This document shows positions 51,695 to 61,966 of a stretch of 64,000 bases of DNA, in pieces. Position 1 is the stretch's first letter. Each line of letters starts with the position of its first letter. The notes under the pieces were generated by a model that was not told the DNA's origin, searched no databases, and saw only the letters and a program-made list of their open reading frames with translations. Position numbers and translations under genes: made by a program. This stretch comes from Brotaphodocola faecis. Its GTDB lineage: Bacteria; Bacillota; Clostridia; Lachnospirales; Lachnospiraceae. The DNA is taken from positions 9,987 to 73,986 of the forward strand of contig NZ_JBBMFJ010000017.1 in NCBI RefSeq assembly GCF_040096075.1, given 5' to 3'.

Positions 51695-53434
51695 TTATGC
51701 TTTTGCGAGTGTCCAGCTCTGGCTCACGGTCTGGAGCTGCACCATGTGGGCGAAGATACCGCCTTCTTGCAGCAGTTGTGCGGGCGAACCCTGCTCGGCT
51801 ACTGCACCATCCTTGAGCACCACGATCTTGTCCGCGCCGGAGACAGTGCGCATCCGGTGGGCGATAATGAGGACAGTCTTGTTCTTAATAAGTCGGGAAA
51901 GTGCCTCCTGAATGGCTGTTTCGTTCTCCACGTCCAGACTGGCAGTGGCTTCATCCAGCAGAATGATCGGCGCATCCTTCAGGAAGGCGCGGGCAATGGA
52001 AATGCGCTGCCGCTCGCCGCCGGACAACTCGCAGCCGTTTTCACCGATGTTGGTATTCCAACCGTCAGAGAGCTTTTCGGCGAATTTGTCCACATTGGCG
52101 AACTTTGCCGCCGCGATCACCTCTTCGTCCGTGGCGTCCTTTCGGCCAATGCGGATATTTTCCAGAATGCTGTTATCAAACAGCGTTACATCCTGAAACA
52201 CGATGGAATAGAGGCTCATCAGCTTTTCCGGATCGATCTTCGACACATCCATGCCGCCCACGGTGATCCTGCCCCGATCAATGTCCCAGAACCGCGCCGC
52301 CAGACGGGAAATGGTAGTCTTACCGCCGCCGGAGGGACCGACCAACGCCGTGACCTGCCCCTGCTTCGCCATAAAGGACACGTCCTTCAGCACCGTTTCG
52401 CCGCTCTGGTAGGAAAAGCCCACATGCTCGAACACAATGTCGCAGTCCTGATTGGTTAGTTCTTCGCTGCCGGTCTGCACAGGGCAATCCAGAATCTCAT
52501 TCATACGCTCGATGTTTGTGTTTGTACCGATGATGGCGGCAAGGTTTTGCAGCGTCCCCTCCAGCGGGTCATACAGACGGGACACCACCAGCAGGAACAT
52601 AAAGAATGTCAGAACATCCAGTTCACCCTTTACCAGCAGAGCTGCGCCCGCAAGGGCAGTGGTGGCAATGCCCAGCCGCAGCACAAGTCCTGCGGAAACT
52701 ACGAAGGCAGCCGTTCCCAGTTCGCTTTTGATGAGTCGTCCTTCCACCGCACGAATTTTCTTTTCCAGTCCGGCAAGATAGCCGGCTTCTGCGTTGTTGG
52801 CACGCAGGTCTGGCATGGTTTCCATGCACTCCTGAATACCGTCCTCACAGGTGATCTTCGCCGCCATTGCTTTGCTGGAGAGCCTTTTCTGCACGCCGGA
52901 GGCCAGCGCAACAATGGCAAACGCCACAGGCAGTGGCCAGATGGCAGCCAGCGCCATACGCCAGTTGAAAAACAGCAGCGACACGGCGATGACTGTGGTG
53001 GAGAGGATCGCGCCGTACAGGGGCGCAACGAAGTGGGACTGGCTTTGCTCCAGCACGGCGCAGTCGTTCATGATGGAGGAGGTCAGATCGGCAAGGTCTT
53101 TCTTACCGAAGAAGGAAAGCGGGATCTTCCGCAGCTTTTCCGCAAGGTTCACACGGCGCACACCGGATTCCACATAGGTGACGAGATAGGTGTTGTCATA
53201 CTCCAACCGGGTGCAGACCACAATGAACAGCGCTGCCGCAATGCAGCCGGTCATATAAAACAGAATACGCTTTGTTGTCAGTGTACCGTTCATGATCTCG
53301 CCCACCAGCAAGTACAGCAGCCCCACCGGCAGCATGAAGGAGATATTTTGCAGCGCACAGCTTAAAATACCCTTGATGTTGTCCACTGCACCCTTATGGG
53401 AGAGTGCGTAGCGTCTTTGTAAATATTTGATCAT
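51695..53434 (-). CDS. ABC exporter half-transporter (permease-ATPase) 2
   Basis: A 579-residue protein. Six TM helices lie in ~1-300. The ATPase domain has Walker A VGPSGGGKTT, signature LSGGERQRI, Walker B IILLDEATASLD and the switch His in IIAHRM. It forms a heterodimer with the half-transporter encoded just upstream (three-base gap). It probably exports a drug, lipid or peptide. The unit is likely controlled by the TetR gene at 55358. Confidence 0.9.
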   Translation of the reverse strand: MIKYLQRRYALSHKGAVDNIKGILSCALQNISFMLPVGLLYLLVGEIMNGTLTTKRILFYMTGCIAAALFIVVCTRLEYDNTYLVTYVESGVRRVNLAEKLRKIPLSFFGKKDLADLTSSIMNDCAVLEQSQSHFVAPLYGAILSTTVIAVSLLFFNWRMALAAIWPLPVAFAIVALASGVQKRLSSKAMAAKITCEDGIQECMETMPDLRANNAEAGYLAGLEKKIRAVEGRLIKSELGTAAFVVSAGLVLRLGIATTALAGAALLVKGELDVLTFFMFLLVVSRLYDPLEGTLQNLAAIIGTNTNIERMNEILDCPVQTGSEELTNQDCDIVFEHVGFSYQSGETVLKDVSFMAKQGQVTALVGPSGGGKTTISRLAARFWDIDRGRITVGGMDVSKIDPEKLMSLYSIVFQDVTLFDNSILENIRIGRKDATDEEVIAAAKFANVDKFAEKLSDGWNTNIGENGCELSGGERQRISIARAFLKDAPIILLDEATASLDVENETAIQEALSRLIKNKTVLIIAHRMRTVSGADKIVVLKDGAVAEQGSPAQLLQEGGIFAHMVQLQTVSQSWTLAKA

Positions 53435-53437
53435 CGC

Positions 53438-55210
53438 TCAAGCCTCCTTTGCAACTTTCCACCGAACAGACTGCTGATAGTCCCGCCACATGGTTCCGAA
53501 CAAGCTGCCCGTGCGTTCAGACAGCTCCGCAAAGCTGCCATCCTCCGCGAGATGACCGTCCTTGAGCACATAAATATGGTCGGCGTTTACGACGGTAGAA
53601 AGGCGATGGGCGATCATGATAACAGTGCGTCCCTTTGCCAGCGCATTGAAGGCTGCCTGCACCTTTGTCTCATTGTCCGGATCGGCAAAGGCGGTAGCCT
53701 CGTCCAGAATCAGCACCGGCGCATTTTTCAGCATAGCGCGGGCGATGGCCAGCCGCTGCGTCTCACCGCCGGAGAGGTAAATGCCCTGCGAACCGATGAC
53801 TGTATGCACGCCGTCCGGAAATTTCTCAATAATATCCATACACTGTGCCGCACGGAGCGCCGCCAGAACTTCCTCGTCCGTGGCGTCCGGCTTGCCCATG
53901 CGGACATTGTCAAGAATGCTGCCCTTGATGAGATGGCTGTTCTGGAACACAAAGGAAACGGTGTCCATCAGCTCATTTTTGTCGATGTTCTTTACATTGA
54001 TGCCGCCGATGGAAATGCTACCGCTCTGCGGGTCGAAGAAGCGGGCGATCAGTGCCGCCAGCGTGGATTTGCCGCCGCCAGAGGGTCCGACAAATGCCAC
54101 CGTCTGACCAGAACCGATGGAAAGAGAAACATCCTCCAAGGCATTCTTTGTGCCGTCGTAGCTGAAGGTGACATGATCCAGCGTTACAGAACTGTCCCTG
54201 GGATGCTGCGGTACTTCCGGCTGAGAAAGCGACGGACTTTCCAGTACGCTATCAATGCGGGTGATGGCATCCTGCACGATCATTCCGTTCTCGCTCATAA
54301 ACATCAGCTTGGTCATTGTCACGGAGATGACCGGTGTGATAATGATGTAAAAGAGCAGATTCAGCAGCACGCTGCCATCCGCTCCGCCGTGAGAGAACAG
54401 GAAGCCTCCTGCAATTAGGAACACAAACACGCTGTTGACTGCCAGTGTATAGAAGGTCATGGGCCAGCGCAGCTGTTTCGTATAGGCAATGACCCAGCGC
54501 TCGTAATTGTCAATTGTTCCCTTGAACTTCTTGAAAGAGAATACCGTCTGTCCGAAGGTCTTGACCACGGGAATACCCCGCACATATTCCACCGCTTCGT
54601 TGGACATATCCGCCAGCGCGTTCTGATACTGGGTCATTTTGTCCTGCAATTTCTTACCGGTCATGCTTGACATCACCGCAAAGGCAAGCGCCACAGGTAC
54701 AAGACTCAAAAGCCCCAGCCGCCAATCAAAGATCAGCAGCAGTGCCAGAAGCCCCGCAATCGTTGCCATTGCCTTAGCCTTGTCCGGCAGCTGGTGTGCA
54801 AGATAGGTTTCCGTCGCTCCGGCAGTTTCCGAGATGGTGCGGCGCAGCTTGCCGCTGCCAAACTGCTCAATCGCCCCCAGTGGCAGCGTGGCAATATGCT
54901 TTGTCATGGCAAGGCGCAGATTCGTAGCGATGCGGAACGCAGCAAGGTGCGAGCACATCAATCCCGCAATATACACCAGCACAGCGGCAACAGCAAACAT
55001 AACTGCCATCCAGCCGTAGTGCGTTACATGGACGGCGTTTTCATACTGCGGCGCGACCTCAATGACCTCCCCCAGGATGCGCCAGATGTACCAGAACGGT
55101 ACCAACGCCAACAGCGCACCGGCGGCGGACAGCACCCACGAAAAGTAGGTCAGGATTTTGTAGCTCCCGGCATAAGCCAGCAGCCGGGATAAATTGGATT
55201 GCTTTTTCAA
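53438..55210 (-). CDS. ABC exporter half-transporter (permease-ATPase) 1
   Basis: A 590-residue protein. Six TM helices in ~1-310. Walker A is VGPSGGGKST; the signature position reads LSGGETQRL; Walker B VLILDEATAFADPD has an Asp two residues after the Ala/Phe, so this site may be the degenerate one of a heterodimeric exporter. The start is TTG at 55210, seven bases after AAGGAGG; the longer frame to 55294 lacks a site. Confidence 0.88.
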   Translation of the reverse strand: MKKQSNLSRLLAYAGSYKILTYFSWVLSAAGALLALVPFWYIWRILGEVIEVAPQYENAVHVTHYGWMAVMFAVAAVLVYIAGLMCSHLAAFRIATNLRLAMTKHIATLPLGAIEQFGSGKLRRTISETAGATETYLAHQLPDKAKAMATIAGLLALLLIFDWRLGLLSLVPVALAFAVMSSMTGKKLQDKMTQYQNALADMSNEAVEYVRGIPVVKTFGQTVFSFKKFKGTIDNYERWVIAYTKQLRWPMTFYTLAVNSVFVFLIAGGFLFSHGGADGSVLLNLLFYIIITPVISVTMTKLMFMSENGMIVQDAITRIDSVLESPSLSQPEVPQHPRDSSVTLDHVTFSYDGTKNALEDVSLSIGSGQTVAFVGPSGGGKSTLAALIARFFDPQSGSISIGGINVKNIDKNELMDTVSFVFQNSHLIKGSILDNVRMGKPDATDEEVLAALRAAQCMDIIEKFPDGVHTVIGSQGIYLSGGETQRLAIARAMLKNAPVLILDEATAFADPDNETKVQAAFNALAKGRTVIMIAHRLSTVVNADHIYVLKDGHLAEDGSFAELSERTGSLFGTMWRDYQQSVRWKVAKEA

Positions 55211-55357
55211 GATGATACCTCCTTGGCTCAGACTTGATCTATGATACAGAAGGATGCTTGCATTGCCTTCCCATATCCGGGTGGTTAAGCTCATCTAATT
55301 CGTGGGCGCAGAACGATGGTTAGTGAACGCTAACTTCTGTTCAAAAAATATGGAGCG

Positions 55358-55975
55358 TTATTGCCCCATAATTTTCAGCCATCCGGCAGAGTAAAAGCTG
55401 TGAAGCTCACGCAGATACTGCTGTGCATCGGCCAGCGGCATATCGTGGATGATCATTTCAAAATAGGCGTTCATCAGCCCTGTGACCAGAATATGCTCCA
55501 GCCGAGGGTCGATCTGCGGAGCGGGCGTACCCAGCTTTTCCAGCACAAGATAATACCGGTGGGTGGCATTAACCTCCAGTTGGACAAGCTCCTCCTTCAT
55601 GGAGCTGTAATGAGTACCCTCCGAACAAAGAAGAAGCAGATGAAACGCTTCCCTATGGTTGAACATATAGAACAAAAGCTCCTCCAGACAGGCCTGACTG
55701 ACGGTGCTCATGCGCTCCGGCTGCTGCTCGATTGGCAGCCGGTCAAAGTCATCCAGCGCATTCCGATACGCGGAGAGAAAATGCGTGTAGCACTCTTCTA
55801 CCAGCGCATCAAAAATCGCTTCCTTGCTGCCGTAATAGCCATACAGTGCCCCGGTGGTAACGCCAGCCTCCTTCACAATAGTGCGAAGAGAGGCTGTCTG
55901 AAAGCCCTTTTCCAAAAACTCTGCCTTGGCGGCATACAAAATTTTCTCCTGTGTGGTTTGTTTCTTGTTTTGCAT
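55358..55975 (-). CDS. TetR/AcrR-family regulator
   Basis: A 205-residue protein. The N-terminal helix-turn-helix is KILYAAKAEFLEKGFQTASLRTIVKEAGVTTGALYGYYGSKEAIFDALV (residues ~12-58). The C-terminal ligand domain is variable. It is upstream of and in the same direction as the exporter pair, which it probably represses until a ligand binds. Confidence 0.9.
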   Translation of the reverse strand: MQNKKQTTQEKILYAAKAEFLEKGFQTASLRTIVKEAGVTTGALYGYYGSKEAIFDALVEECYTHFLSAYRNALDDFDRLPIEQQPERMSTVSQACLEELLFYMFNHREAFHLLLLCSEGTHYSSMKEELVQLEVNATHRYYLVLEKLGTPAPQIDPRLEHILVTGLMNAYFEMIIHDMPLADAQQYLRELHSFYSAGWLKIMGQ

Positions 55976-55985
55976 GACACCCTCG

Positions 55986-56016
55986 CATAACAGTGTTATA
56001 TTACAGTGTTATATTA
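55986..56016. promoter_or_regulatory. tandem palindromic operator upstream of tetR
   Basis: ACAGTGTTATATT occurs twice, 14 bases apart. Each has the near-palindrome TAACAcTGTTA on the minus strand. The position, just before the TetR start, fits autoregulation. Confidence 0.65.
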
Positions 56017-56119
56017 TACACAGACTTATACTTTTGTCAAGGCCACTTCCTGCAAAAGTTCAGATCTGCCTCAACCCATCCGTTTCAATATTTCATGTAC
56101 ATCCGCGTGCAGATACTCA

Positions 56120-56530
56120 GTAGGAACAGATCCTACGGATCTTTGAGCGACATTCCTGTGACCGATTCACTCTTTTCCAGCCGATAGGCAGGGATGTGCG
56201 GTGAATATACAGGGTGCGGACTGTAAGGCTGATATTGCAGTTGCATTTGATAAAGGTGACCGACGTATCCAGCAAGTCCATGCCGGAGGCGGCATCGTGC
56301 GCACGCAGCGGGCCGACGATCTCCTCTGCGATGCACTGCACCGTCTCGCTGCCGGACAGTTCCGCTATGACCTGCGCCTCCCGTGTGTCTCTGTAGGTAT
56401 CGATGCGCCACACCGCCGGTTGTCCGGACCGCATCTGCCTCGAAGCCCGCCGAAATTCCGAAGAGCTTTGGCGTCTGCGCAGCAAAGATACCTAACACCT
56501 TTTTATACAGTCCCGGGATGCGCATCAGAC
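56120..56530 (-). pseudogene. PucR/CdaR-type regulator remnant
   Basis: The minus strand encodes AHDAASGMDLLDTSVTFIKCNCNISLTVRTLYIHR, the C-terminal helix-turn-helix (HTH_30) region of PucR-like regulators. After a frameshift it continues AYRLEKSESVTGMSLKDP in the neighbouring frame. No N-terminal effector domain is readable. Confidence 0.6.
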
Positions 56531-56662
56531 GCAGAAAGGCCTTTATTCTGACAAACCATTTTCAGTATGTATGCACTACGGAAAGCATCTTCATATCACT
56601 CCTGCATTGTCATATTTTTGTTCTCCTTTTCTATATCTCACTGCTAATTTGACACTGCTATA

Positions 56663-58831
56663 TTAATTATATTCCACCAATTTATGAATTACTTTTATCA
56701 GTAATTCCACATCAATAGGTTTAGCAACGTGTTCATCCATCCCTGCTTCTTTTGCTCTTATTCTGTCCTCGGTGAACGCATTTGCTGTCATTGCAATGAT
56801 CGGTATTATTTTTGCATCTTCTCTGTCCAGAGACCGGATTATCTTTGTAGCTTCATAGCCATTCATTACTGGCATCATGATGTCCATAAGAATGGCATCA
56901 AATTCACCAGATTCACTTTTACTGAATAGCTCAACAGCTTCCTGACCATTCCATGCTTTTGTCACATCAGCACCTTCATTCTGAAGCACAAATTCAGTGA
57001 TTTCCATATTCAGCTCATTATCTTCTACCAGAAGAATATGCAGTCCTTTTATAGATTTTTCTGCTACATTCTTCTGTTCTTCACTTTTATCCGCATCCAA
57101 ATCTATTTTAAACGGAACCCGAATCACAAATGTAGTTCCCATACCTTCTTTACTTTCAAAAGTAATGGTTCCACCCATTTTCTCAACCAACTTCTTTGCA
57201 ATCGGCATTCCTAGGCCTGTTCCTGCAAATTTTGTGCGACTTCCTTTGTGTTCCTGTGCAAATGGTTCAAACACACATTTTTGGAATTCCTCAGTCATTC
57301 CGATTCCTGTATCCCGGCAGACAAATTCCATTGTCGTCATTTCTGGCAGTTCGGATGGAATCTCCATGCAGCTGATATAAATCTGTCCGTTTTCTCTGTT
57401 ATATTTTATCGCATTCGACAGGATATTCATCATCACCCGTTTCACATACCCCGGGCTTCCAATAAAATCACGATGTGTGATTTCTTTTTTCTCCCACATG
57501 ATCCGGATATTCTGCTCTGCAGCCATCTGCTCGATCACAATAAATACTTCTCTGGAAATACTGCTCAAATTAAATGGAACCTCTTCCAGAATGATTTCTC
57601 CTGACTCCAGCTTACTCATGTCCAGAACATCATTTACCAGTTCCAGCAACAGATTGGATGCCTCTTTAACCTTTGTCCTGTATTCCGTCTGCTTCTCCAT
57701 ATCATCTGCATAATGGTCTGCCATATTGACCATGCCGCAAATTCCATTGATCGGAGTCCGGATATCATGGCTCATCCGCTGGAGAAACTCTGTTTTTGCC
57801 TCGTTGGCTGCTTCTGCTTTTTTTGCCGCTATCAATAGTTCTGCTTTATATTTTTCATCTTTTTCCTGTTCCTGTTTCCGGTGTGCCAGATTGGTTCTGT
57901 ATGTCCAAAACCAGAATATACTAAACATCAGAAAATAAAGAAAAATAACGCATATCACACTTAATGGAAGGTTATGGAACACTTCTGTATCTGGAAGATA
58001 CGCATAGATATAATAATCCCTCTGCTTCAGCATGATTCCGTAACATCCGATTCCTTCATTCTTCAAATGGTGAATGTGCTGACTGTCTGTATGCTTTTTC
58101 ATTGCCTGAACAACTTCGTTGTCAGCTGTATTCTGACCTAACAGACTTTCATCATTGCTGGCAACAACGATTCCCTCGTCTGCAACAATAATCGTTCCAT
58201 CTTTCTGAGTACTATAGCCATTTAAAAGCCCCTGTATCGTCAGGGTATAATTTCTAGCAAATTCTGGAGATGTGTAATAATAGACTGCAATGATACCCGG
58301 TGCATCTTTTCTGGCACAGGCTGCAATGTCAATATGTGACCCGTCTTTCCTGTTAAACCGTTCTGAATAAGTTCTTTCTTCATATCCGGCAAAATCCATG
58401 ATAATGTCTTTTTGCAGATACTCTGTAATCTCATTGGCCAGAGATTCATCCGTGCTGTATTCACAGTCCATTTTTCCTTCTGTATCCAACACAATGATGC
58501 CATCTACCCACAGAGTCTGCATGTTTTCTTTCAGAAAATCCTCGCTTAGCTGCCCGCCGTTTTCTATTTCCATTTTAATATTTGTACTCATCTGTCTGGC
58601 ACTTTCAATGGCACGGAGGAGACTTTTGGATTCCGAAGATTCATTATAATGGGTGTAGGTGGAACACTGCACTTTCACATAGTTTACAATCTCCACCATT
58701 CTTTTCTCTGTTTCTGCTTTTTCTGCGTGGAAGAAATAAAACAGAGAGACTACAGCCACACAGATTCCAATCAGACCACCCAGCAGCTGGATTCGTTTTT
58801 CTTTTTTACTTCTTTTAATATCCAAAATCAT
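56663..58831 (-). CDS. hybrid sensor histidine kinase / response regulator 2
   Basis: A ~722-residue kinase. TM1 is at ~15-35; a Cache-like extracytoplasmic domain runs to ~290; TM2 at ~293-315. The HisKA phospho-acceptor is in RMSHDIRTPINGICGMV. The ATPase has the N box NILSNAIKYNRENG and G boxes (DTGIGM, GTGLGM). The C-terminal receiver has VEDNELNMEITE, the phospho-Asp in AILMDIMMPVMNGYEA and a conserved Lys in VAKPIDVE. No output domain. The start at 58831 overlaps the binding-protein stop by 17 bases; a later TTG is possible. Confidence 0.88.
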   Translation of the reverse strand: MILDIKRSKKEKRIQLLGGLIGICVAVVSLFYFFHAEKAETEKRMVEIVNYVKVQCSTYTHYNESSESKSLLRAIESARQMSTNIKMEIENGGQLSEDFLKENMQTLWVDGIIVLDTEGKMDCEYSTDESLANEITEYLQKDIIMDFAGYEERTYSERFNRKDGSHIDIAACARKDAPGIIAVYYYTSPEFARNYTLTIQGLLNGYSTQKDGTIIVADEGIVVASNDESLLGQNTADNEVVQAMKKHTDSQHIHHLKNEGIGCYGIMLKQRDYYIYAYLPDTEVFHNLPLSVICVIFLYFLMFSIFWFWTYRTNLAHRKQEQEKDEKYKAELLIAAKKAEAANEAKTEFLQRMSHDIRTPINGICGMVNMADHYADDMEKQTEYRTKVKEASNLLLELVNDVLDMSKLESGEIILEEVPFNLSSISREVFIVIEQMAAEQNIRIMWEKKEITHRDFIGSPGYVKRVMMNILSNAIKYNRENGQIYISCMEIPSELPEMTTMEFVCRDTGIGMTEEFQKCVFEPFAQEHKGSRTKFAGTGLGMPIAKKLVEKMGGTITFESKEGMGTTFVIRVPFKIDLDADKSEEQKNVAEKSIKGLHILLVEDNELNMEITEFVLQNEGADVTKAWNGQEAVELFSKSESGEFDAILMDIMMPVMNGYEATKIIRSLDREDAKIIPIIAMTANAFTEDRIRAKEAGMDEHVAKPIDVELLIKVIHKLVEYN

Positions 58832-59630
58832 CCACCTCCAGATACTTTTCCGGATCATCCAGATATTTTTCAATAATTTTCAGGGATGTGCCATCCTGAC
58901 GCATCTCCTCCAGAGTCTGATCCATCTGCTCACAGATTCCTCTGTCATCATCTTTCGCAAAAGCAACTCCTATCCCAACAACCATCAAAGGTTCTTCCAG
59001 GATACGAAAGCTTGTATCATAATCCTTCATATACTGGACAACAGATTCTTCATGTGCGCCAACCGCATCTACATAGCCTTTTCCCAAAAACGTATAAATC
59101 AGTTCCCTATGTCCAAGACTGATTAGATTTCCCAGTTTGGGGATTCTCTCATCTGTCCGCTTCAGAAAGATGCCTTCCGGTTTGGTTGTGGACTGGACAG
59201 CGAGGTTCTTTCCCTCCAGGTCACTCAGTTTATAGATATCACTGTTCTCATTTACAGCAACCACCTGACGGCTTGCTATGTATGGCCCTGCCCAGCGGTA
59301 ATCGTCCAAACGTCCTTCCATAGAAAAACAACCCATGATACAGTCAATCTCTCCGCTCTCCACCAGTTCTTTTTTCTTCTCCCAGTTGATCTGGACAACC
59401 TCCACCTGATATCCCATTCTATTGAATGCTTCCGTAGCCAGTTCTACATCGATTCCTGTCGGGATTCCATCCTCATTCAGATAATTGTATGGTGGATAGT
59501 TGTCGCTGCCGATGGTAATGACAGGCTTTTCGTTTTCTTCTTTCGTGTTATCTGTGTTTTTGCACCCTGCCAGGGTGACTGCTAAAATTCCCGCAAGCAG
59601 AATGCCTGCAATCACTCTTTTTCCTTTCAT
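58815..59630 (-). CDS. family-3 extracellular solute-binding lipoprotein
   Basis: A 271-residue protein. The signal peptide ends in LAVTLAGC. The mature part follows amino-acid/polar-compound binding proteins (ITIGSDNYPPYNYLNEDGIPTGIDVELATEAFNRMGY; DCIMGCFSMEGRLDDYRWAGPYIASRQVVAV). No permease or ATPase is nearby. Lying between two hybrid kinases, it may present a ligand to a sensor rather than to a transporter. Inference. Confidence 0.88.
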   Translation of the reverse strand: MKGKRVIAGILLAGILAVTLAGCKNTDNTKEENEKPVITIGSDNYPPYNYLNEDGIPTGIDVELATEAFNRMGYQVEVVQINWEKKKELVESGEIDCIMGCFSMEGRLDDYRWAGPYIASRQVVAVNENSDIYKLSDLEGKNLAVQSTTKPEGIFLKRTDERIPKLGNLISLGHRELIYTFLGKGYVDAVGAHEESVVQYMKDYDTSFRILEEPLMVVGIGVAFAKDDDRGICEQMDQTLEEMRQDGTSLKIIEKYLDDPEKYLEVDDFGY

Positions 59631-59665
59631 TTTCTGTCTATACCTAACTATCCTTTTCGTTTTTT

Positions 59666-61954
59666 TTATGTCTGGTTACTTTCCATTTGCTGCGGTTCAA
59701 TGACCTGCGGTTCGGTGCCCCCCCCAGATTTTATGCTTCTGATCGTCTTTTCCAGTACCTTCATCTCAACCGGTTTTGAAACATGTGCATTCATACCAGC
59801 TGCCAGAGAATGCTGGATATCCTCTGAGAATGCATTGGCGGTCATAGCAATAATCGGAATCTTCTTTGCCAGCTCATGGGAACTTCTGCGGATTGCCTTT
59901 GTTGCCTCATAGCCATTCATAACAGGCATCTGCACATCCATCAGGATCATGTCATAATCGCCTGGTGCAGATTGTTCAAATGTCTTCAAAATCTCTTCTC
60001 CATTTTCACAGATGGTGCACTCCGCCCCCTCAATCTTTAACAGTTCTGTCAAGATTTCTGCATTTATCTCATTATCCTCTGCACACAGGAACCGCATTCC
60101 CTGCAAAATATTGCCCTCCGGCTCATCCTTTTCTGTATGCGGTATCAAAGAAACAGACTGGTCTTCTGCAGTTTTCAGATCCATAAGAATCTCAAAGCAA
60201 CTTCCCTGTCCTGGTTCACTTTCTACATCGATCGTTCCGCCCATCGCTTCGACCAAGTTTTTAGTGATAGCCATTCCGAGTCCGGTTCCCTGTATCTTAT
60301 TAGTCATGGAACTCTCCTCCCGAGTGAATGCATCAAAAATCGTATTCTTGAAATCTGCCGACATTCCCATACCATTATCACTGACTAAAAAGCGATACCT
60401 TGCATACGCCCTGGATTTTGTTTCATATTCTTCTACAAGGAACTGAATTTCCCCACCTTCCTGTGTATATTTTATTGCATTAGACAGCAGATTACTGAAA
60501 ATCTGCATCAAATGGACTCGATCCCCGCTTACCCACTCATGCCGGATATTTTCTTTTGTGATTGTAAAAGTCTGTTGCTTTTCATATATTTGAGAATGAA
60601 ATATCGTGTCAAGTTCCTGTATAAAATCCACGATAGAAAAGTCAGAATATTTGAAAACAGTTTTTCCAGCTTCAATCTTACTCATATCCAAAACATTATT
60701 AATGATCCCTAACAGATGCTGTGAGGAAATGTCAATTTTATCCGCATACTCTATTACCTTTCCTTTATCTCCTGCATCATATCTGATCAATGACGTCATA
60801 CCAATAATCGCATTCATAGGAGTACGAATATCGTGAGACATATTGGCAAGAAAACTGCTCTTGGATCTATTCGCTTCCTGTGCCACCTGAAAAGCTTCCT
60901 CTGCCGCCCGTTTTGCCTGCCGCAGTTCTGTATTCACTGTTTCCAGCCTCGCATTATTTTCCCGCTCCACACGAATCGATTCCTGTTGGTTTCTGTGCAT
61001 AACAAGAGAAATTCCAAACATAACGCAGACAGCTACGATAACCGTAAAGATAACGATAAATACCATAACAAAATTGACAAGTCGTAATGTATTCGTAGCA
61101 ACATACTCTGCCGGAACCAGAAAAATCAGTGTCCATTCCGCATTTTCCAGTCTTTTTAATGCATAAAAATATTCAGTACCATCCAGTATTGCATTAGAAT
61201 AACTACAGCCTTTTTCTTCCAGTTCCACTTTTGTTTTATCAAAAGAAGAATTGTGAAGGTATTTCATATTCTGTAAAACCGAAAATACATTATGCCCTTT
61301 AATTAATTCCACCTGATTGCTGTTAAACAGTTTAAATCCATTATCATCCAGAACATAAACACTATTATTCCCGTTATATGCATCACAGCTAAAATAAGGA
61401 TTCAGTTGTTCCATATTCTGGGAAATTCCAAAATAAGAGATTGTAGTTTTCTCTTCTCCATTTTGAAGTTCTATTGGTTCTGGCAAACGTTGCAAAAACA
61501 CCATCTCTGACTGGTTATCTGTCATAGAATCAAAAACAAAACTAATCTGTTCGGAATTGTCTTCAAAATAATCCAGATCACGAAAAAGCCCCCTGTATCC
61601 ATCTTCTGTATAATATCCACCATCTGAATCTAATGCCATCAACGTAATCTTCTGGTCTGCATATGCTGATAATTCATATTTCTTTTTTATATGTCTGCAG
61701 AGTTCATCTGTAGTCTGTACATTTGCATCTTTCAGATAATTACATTCTTCCGTTACCCGGTTCCAGTGGGCATCAATCACATCCTCCAGATTTTGAAACA
61801 TCTGACGGGTAATCTCTTCCATCTGATTTAATCGTTCCTCATAGATAATATCCTGGATATAAGTATGATACAGGAAAAAGAATGCAAGAAACATCGCTAT
61901 ACCAGTCATACAGCACCCCAATATTAAGTTCCGGTAACTCTTTGCCTTCTGCAT
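59666..61954 (-). CDS. hybrid sensor histidine kinase / response regulator 1
   Basis: A 762-residue kinase. TM1 is at ~10-30, a double-Cache-like sensor at ~31-280, TM2 at ~288-315, and a coiled coil at ~325-365. HisKA is SHDIRTPMNAIIGMTSL; the ATPase has N box NLLSNAIKYTQEGG, DNGMGM and GTGLGM. The receiver has CAEDNEINAEIL, Asp in ILMDVQMPVMNGYEA and VSKPVEMK. A G8 tract (59718-59725, plus-strand C) near the 3' end encodes GGG in the last 20 residues. It starts 12 bases after the upstream binding protein; GGAGGG precedes the ATG. Confidence 0.9.
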   Translation of the reverse strand: MQKAKSYRNLILGCCMTGIAMFLAFFFLYHTYIQDIIYEERLNQMEEITRQMFQNLEDVIDAHWNRVTEECNYLKDANVQTTDELCRHIKKKYELSAYADQKITLMALDSDGGYYTEDGYRGLFRDLDYFEDNSEQISFVFDSMTDNQSEMVFLQRLPEPIELQNGEEKTTISYFGISQNMEQLNPYFSCDAYNGNNSVYVLDDNGFKLFNSNQVELIKGHNVFSVLQNMKYLHNSSFDKTKVELEEKGCSYSNAILDGTEYFYALKRLENAEWTLIFLVPAEYVATNTLRLVNFVMVFIVIFTVIVAVCVMFGISLVMHRNQQESIRVERENNARLETVNTELRQAKRAAEEAFQVAQEANRSKSSFLANMSHDIRTPMNAIIGMTSLIRYDAGDKGKVIEYADKIDISSQHLLGIINNVLDMSKIEAGKTVFKYSDFSIVDFIQELDTIFHSQIYEKQQTFTITKENIRHEWVSGDRVHLMQIFSNLLSNAIKYTQEGGEIQFLVEEYETKSRAYARYRFLVSDNGMGMSADFKNTIFDAFTREESSMTNKIQGTGLGMAITKNLVEAMGGTIDVESEPGQGSCFEILMDLKTAEDQSVSLIPHTEKDEPEGNILQGMRFLCAEDNEINAEILTELLKIEGAECTICENGEEILKTFEQSAPGDYDMILMDVQMPVMNGYEATKAIRRSSHELAKKIPIIAMTANAFSEDIQHSLAAGMNAHVSKPVEMKVLEKTIRSIKSGGGTEPQVIEPQQMESNQT

Positions 61955-61966
61955 CCTTCCCTCCGC

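Noticed and set aside
52547..53365. Long plus-strand frame antisense to the ABC exporter genes (also 53552-54418)
   Set aside because: His/Arg/Gly-rich translations typical of the reverse strand of a GC-rich coding region; the minus-strand proteins have full motifs.
56201..56551. 116-codon plus-strand frame
   Set aside because: Antisense of the PucR-type remnant whose helix-turn-helix is readable on the minus strand.
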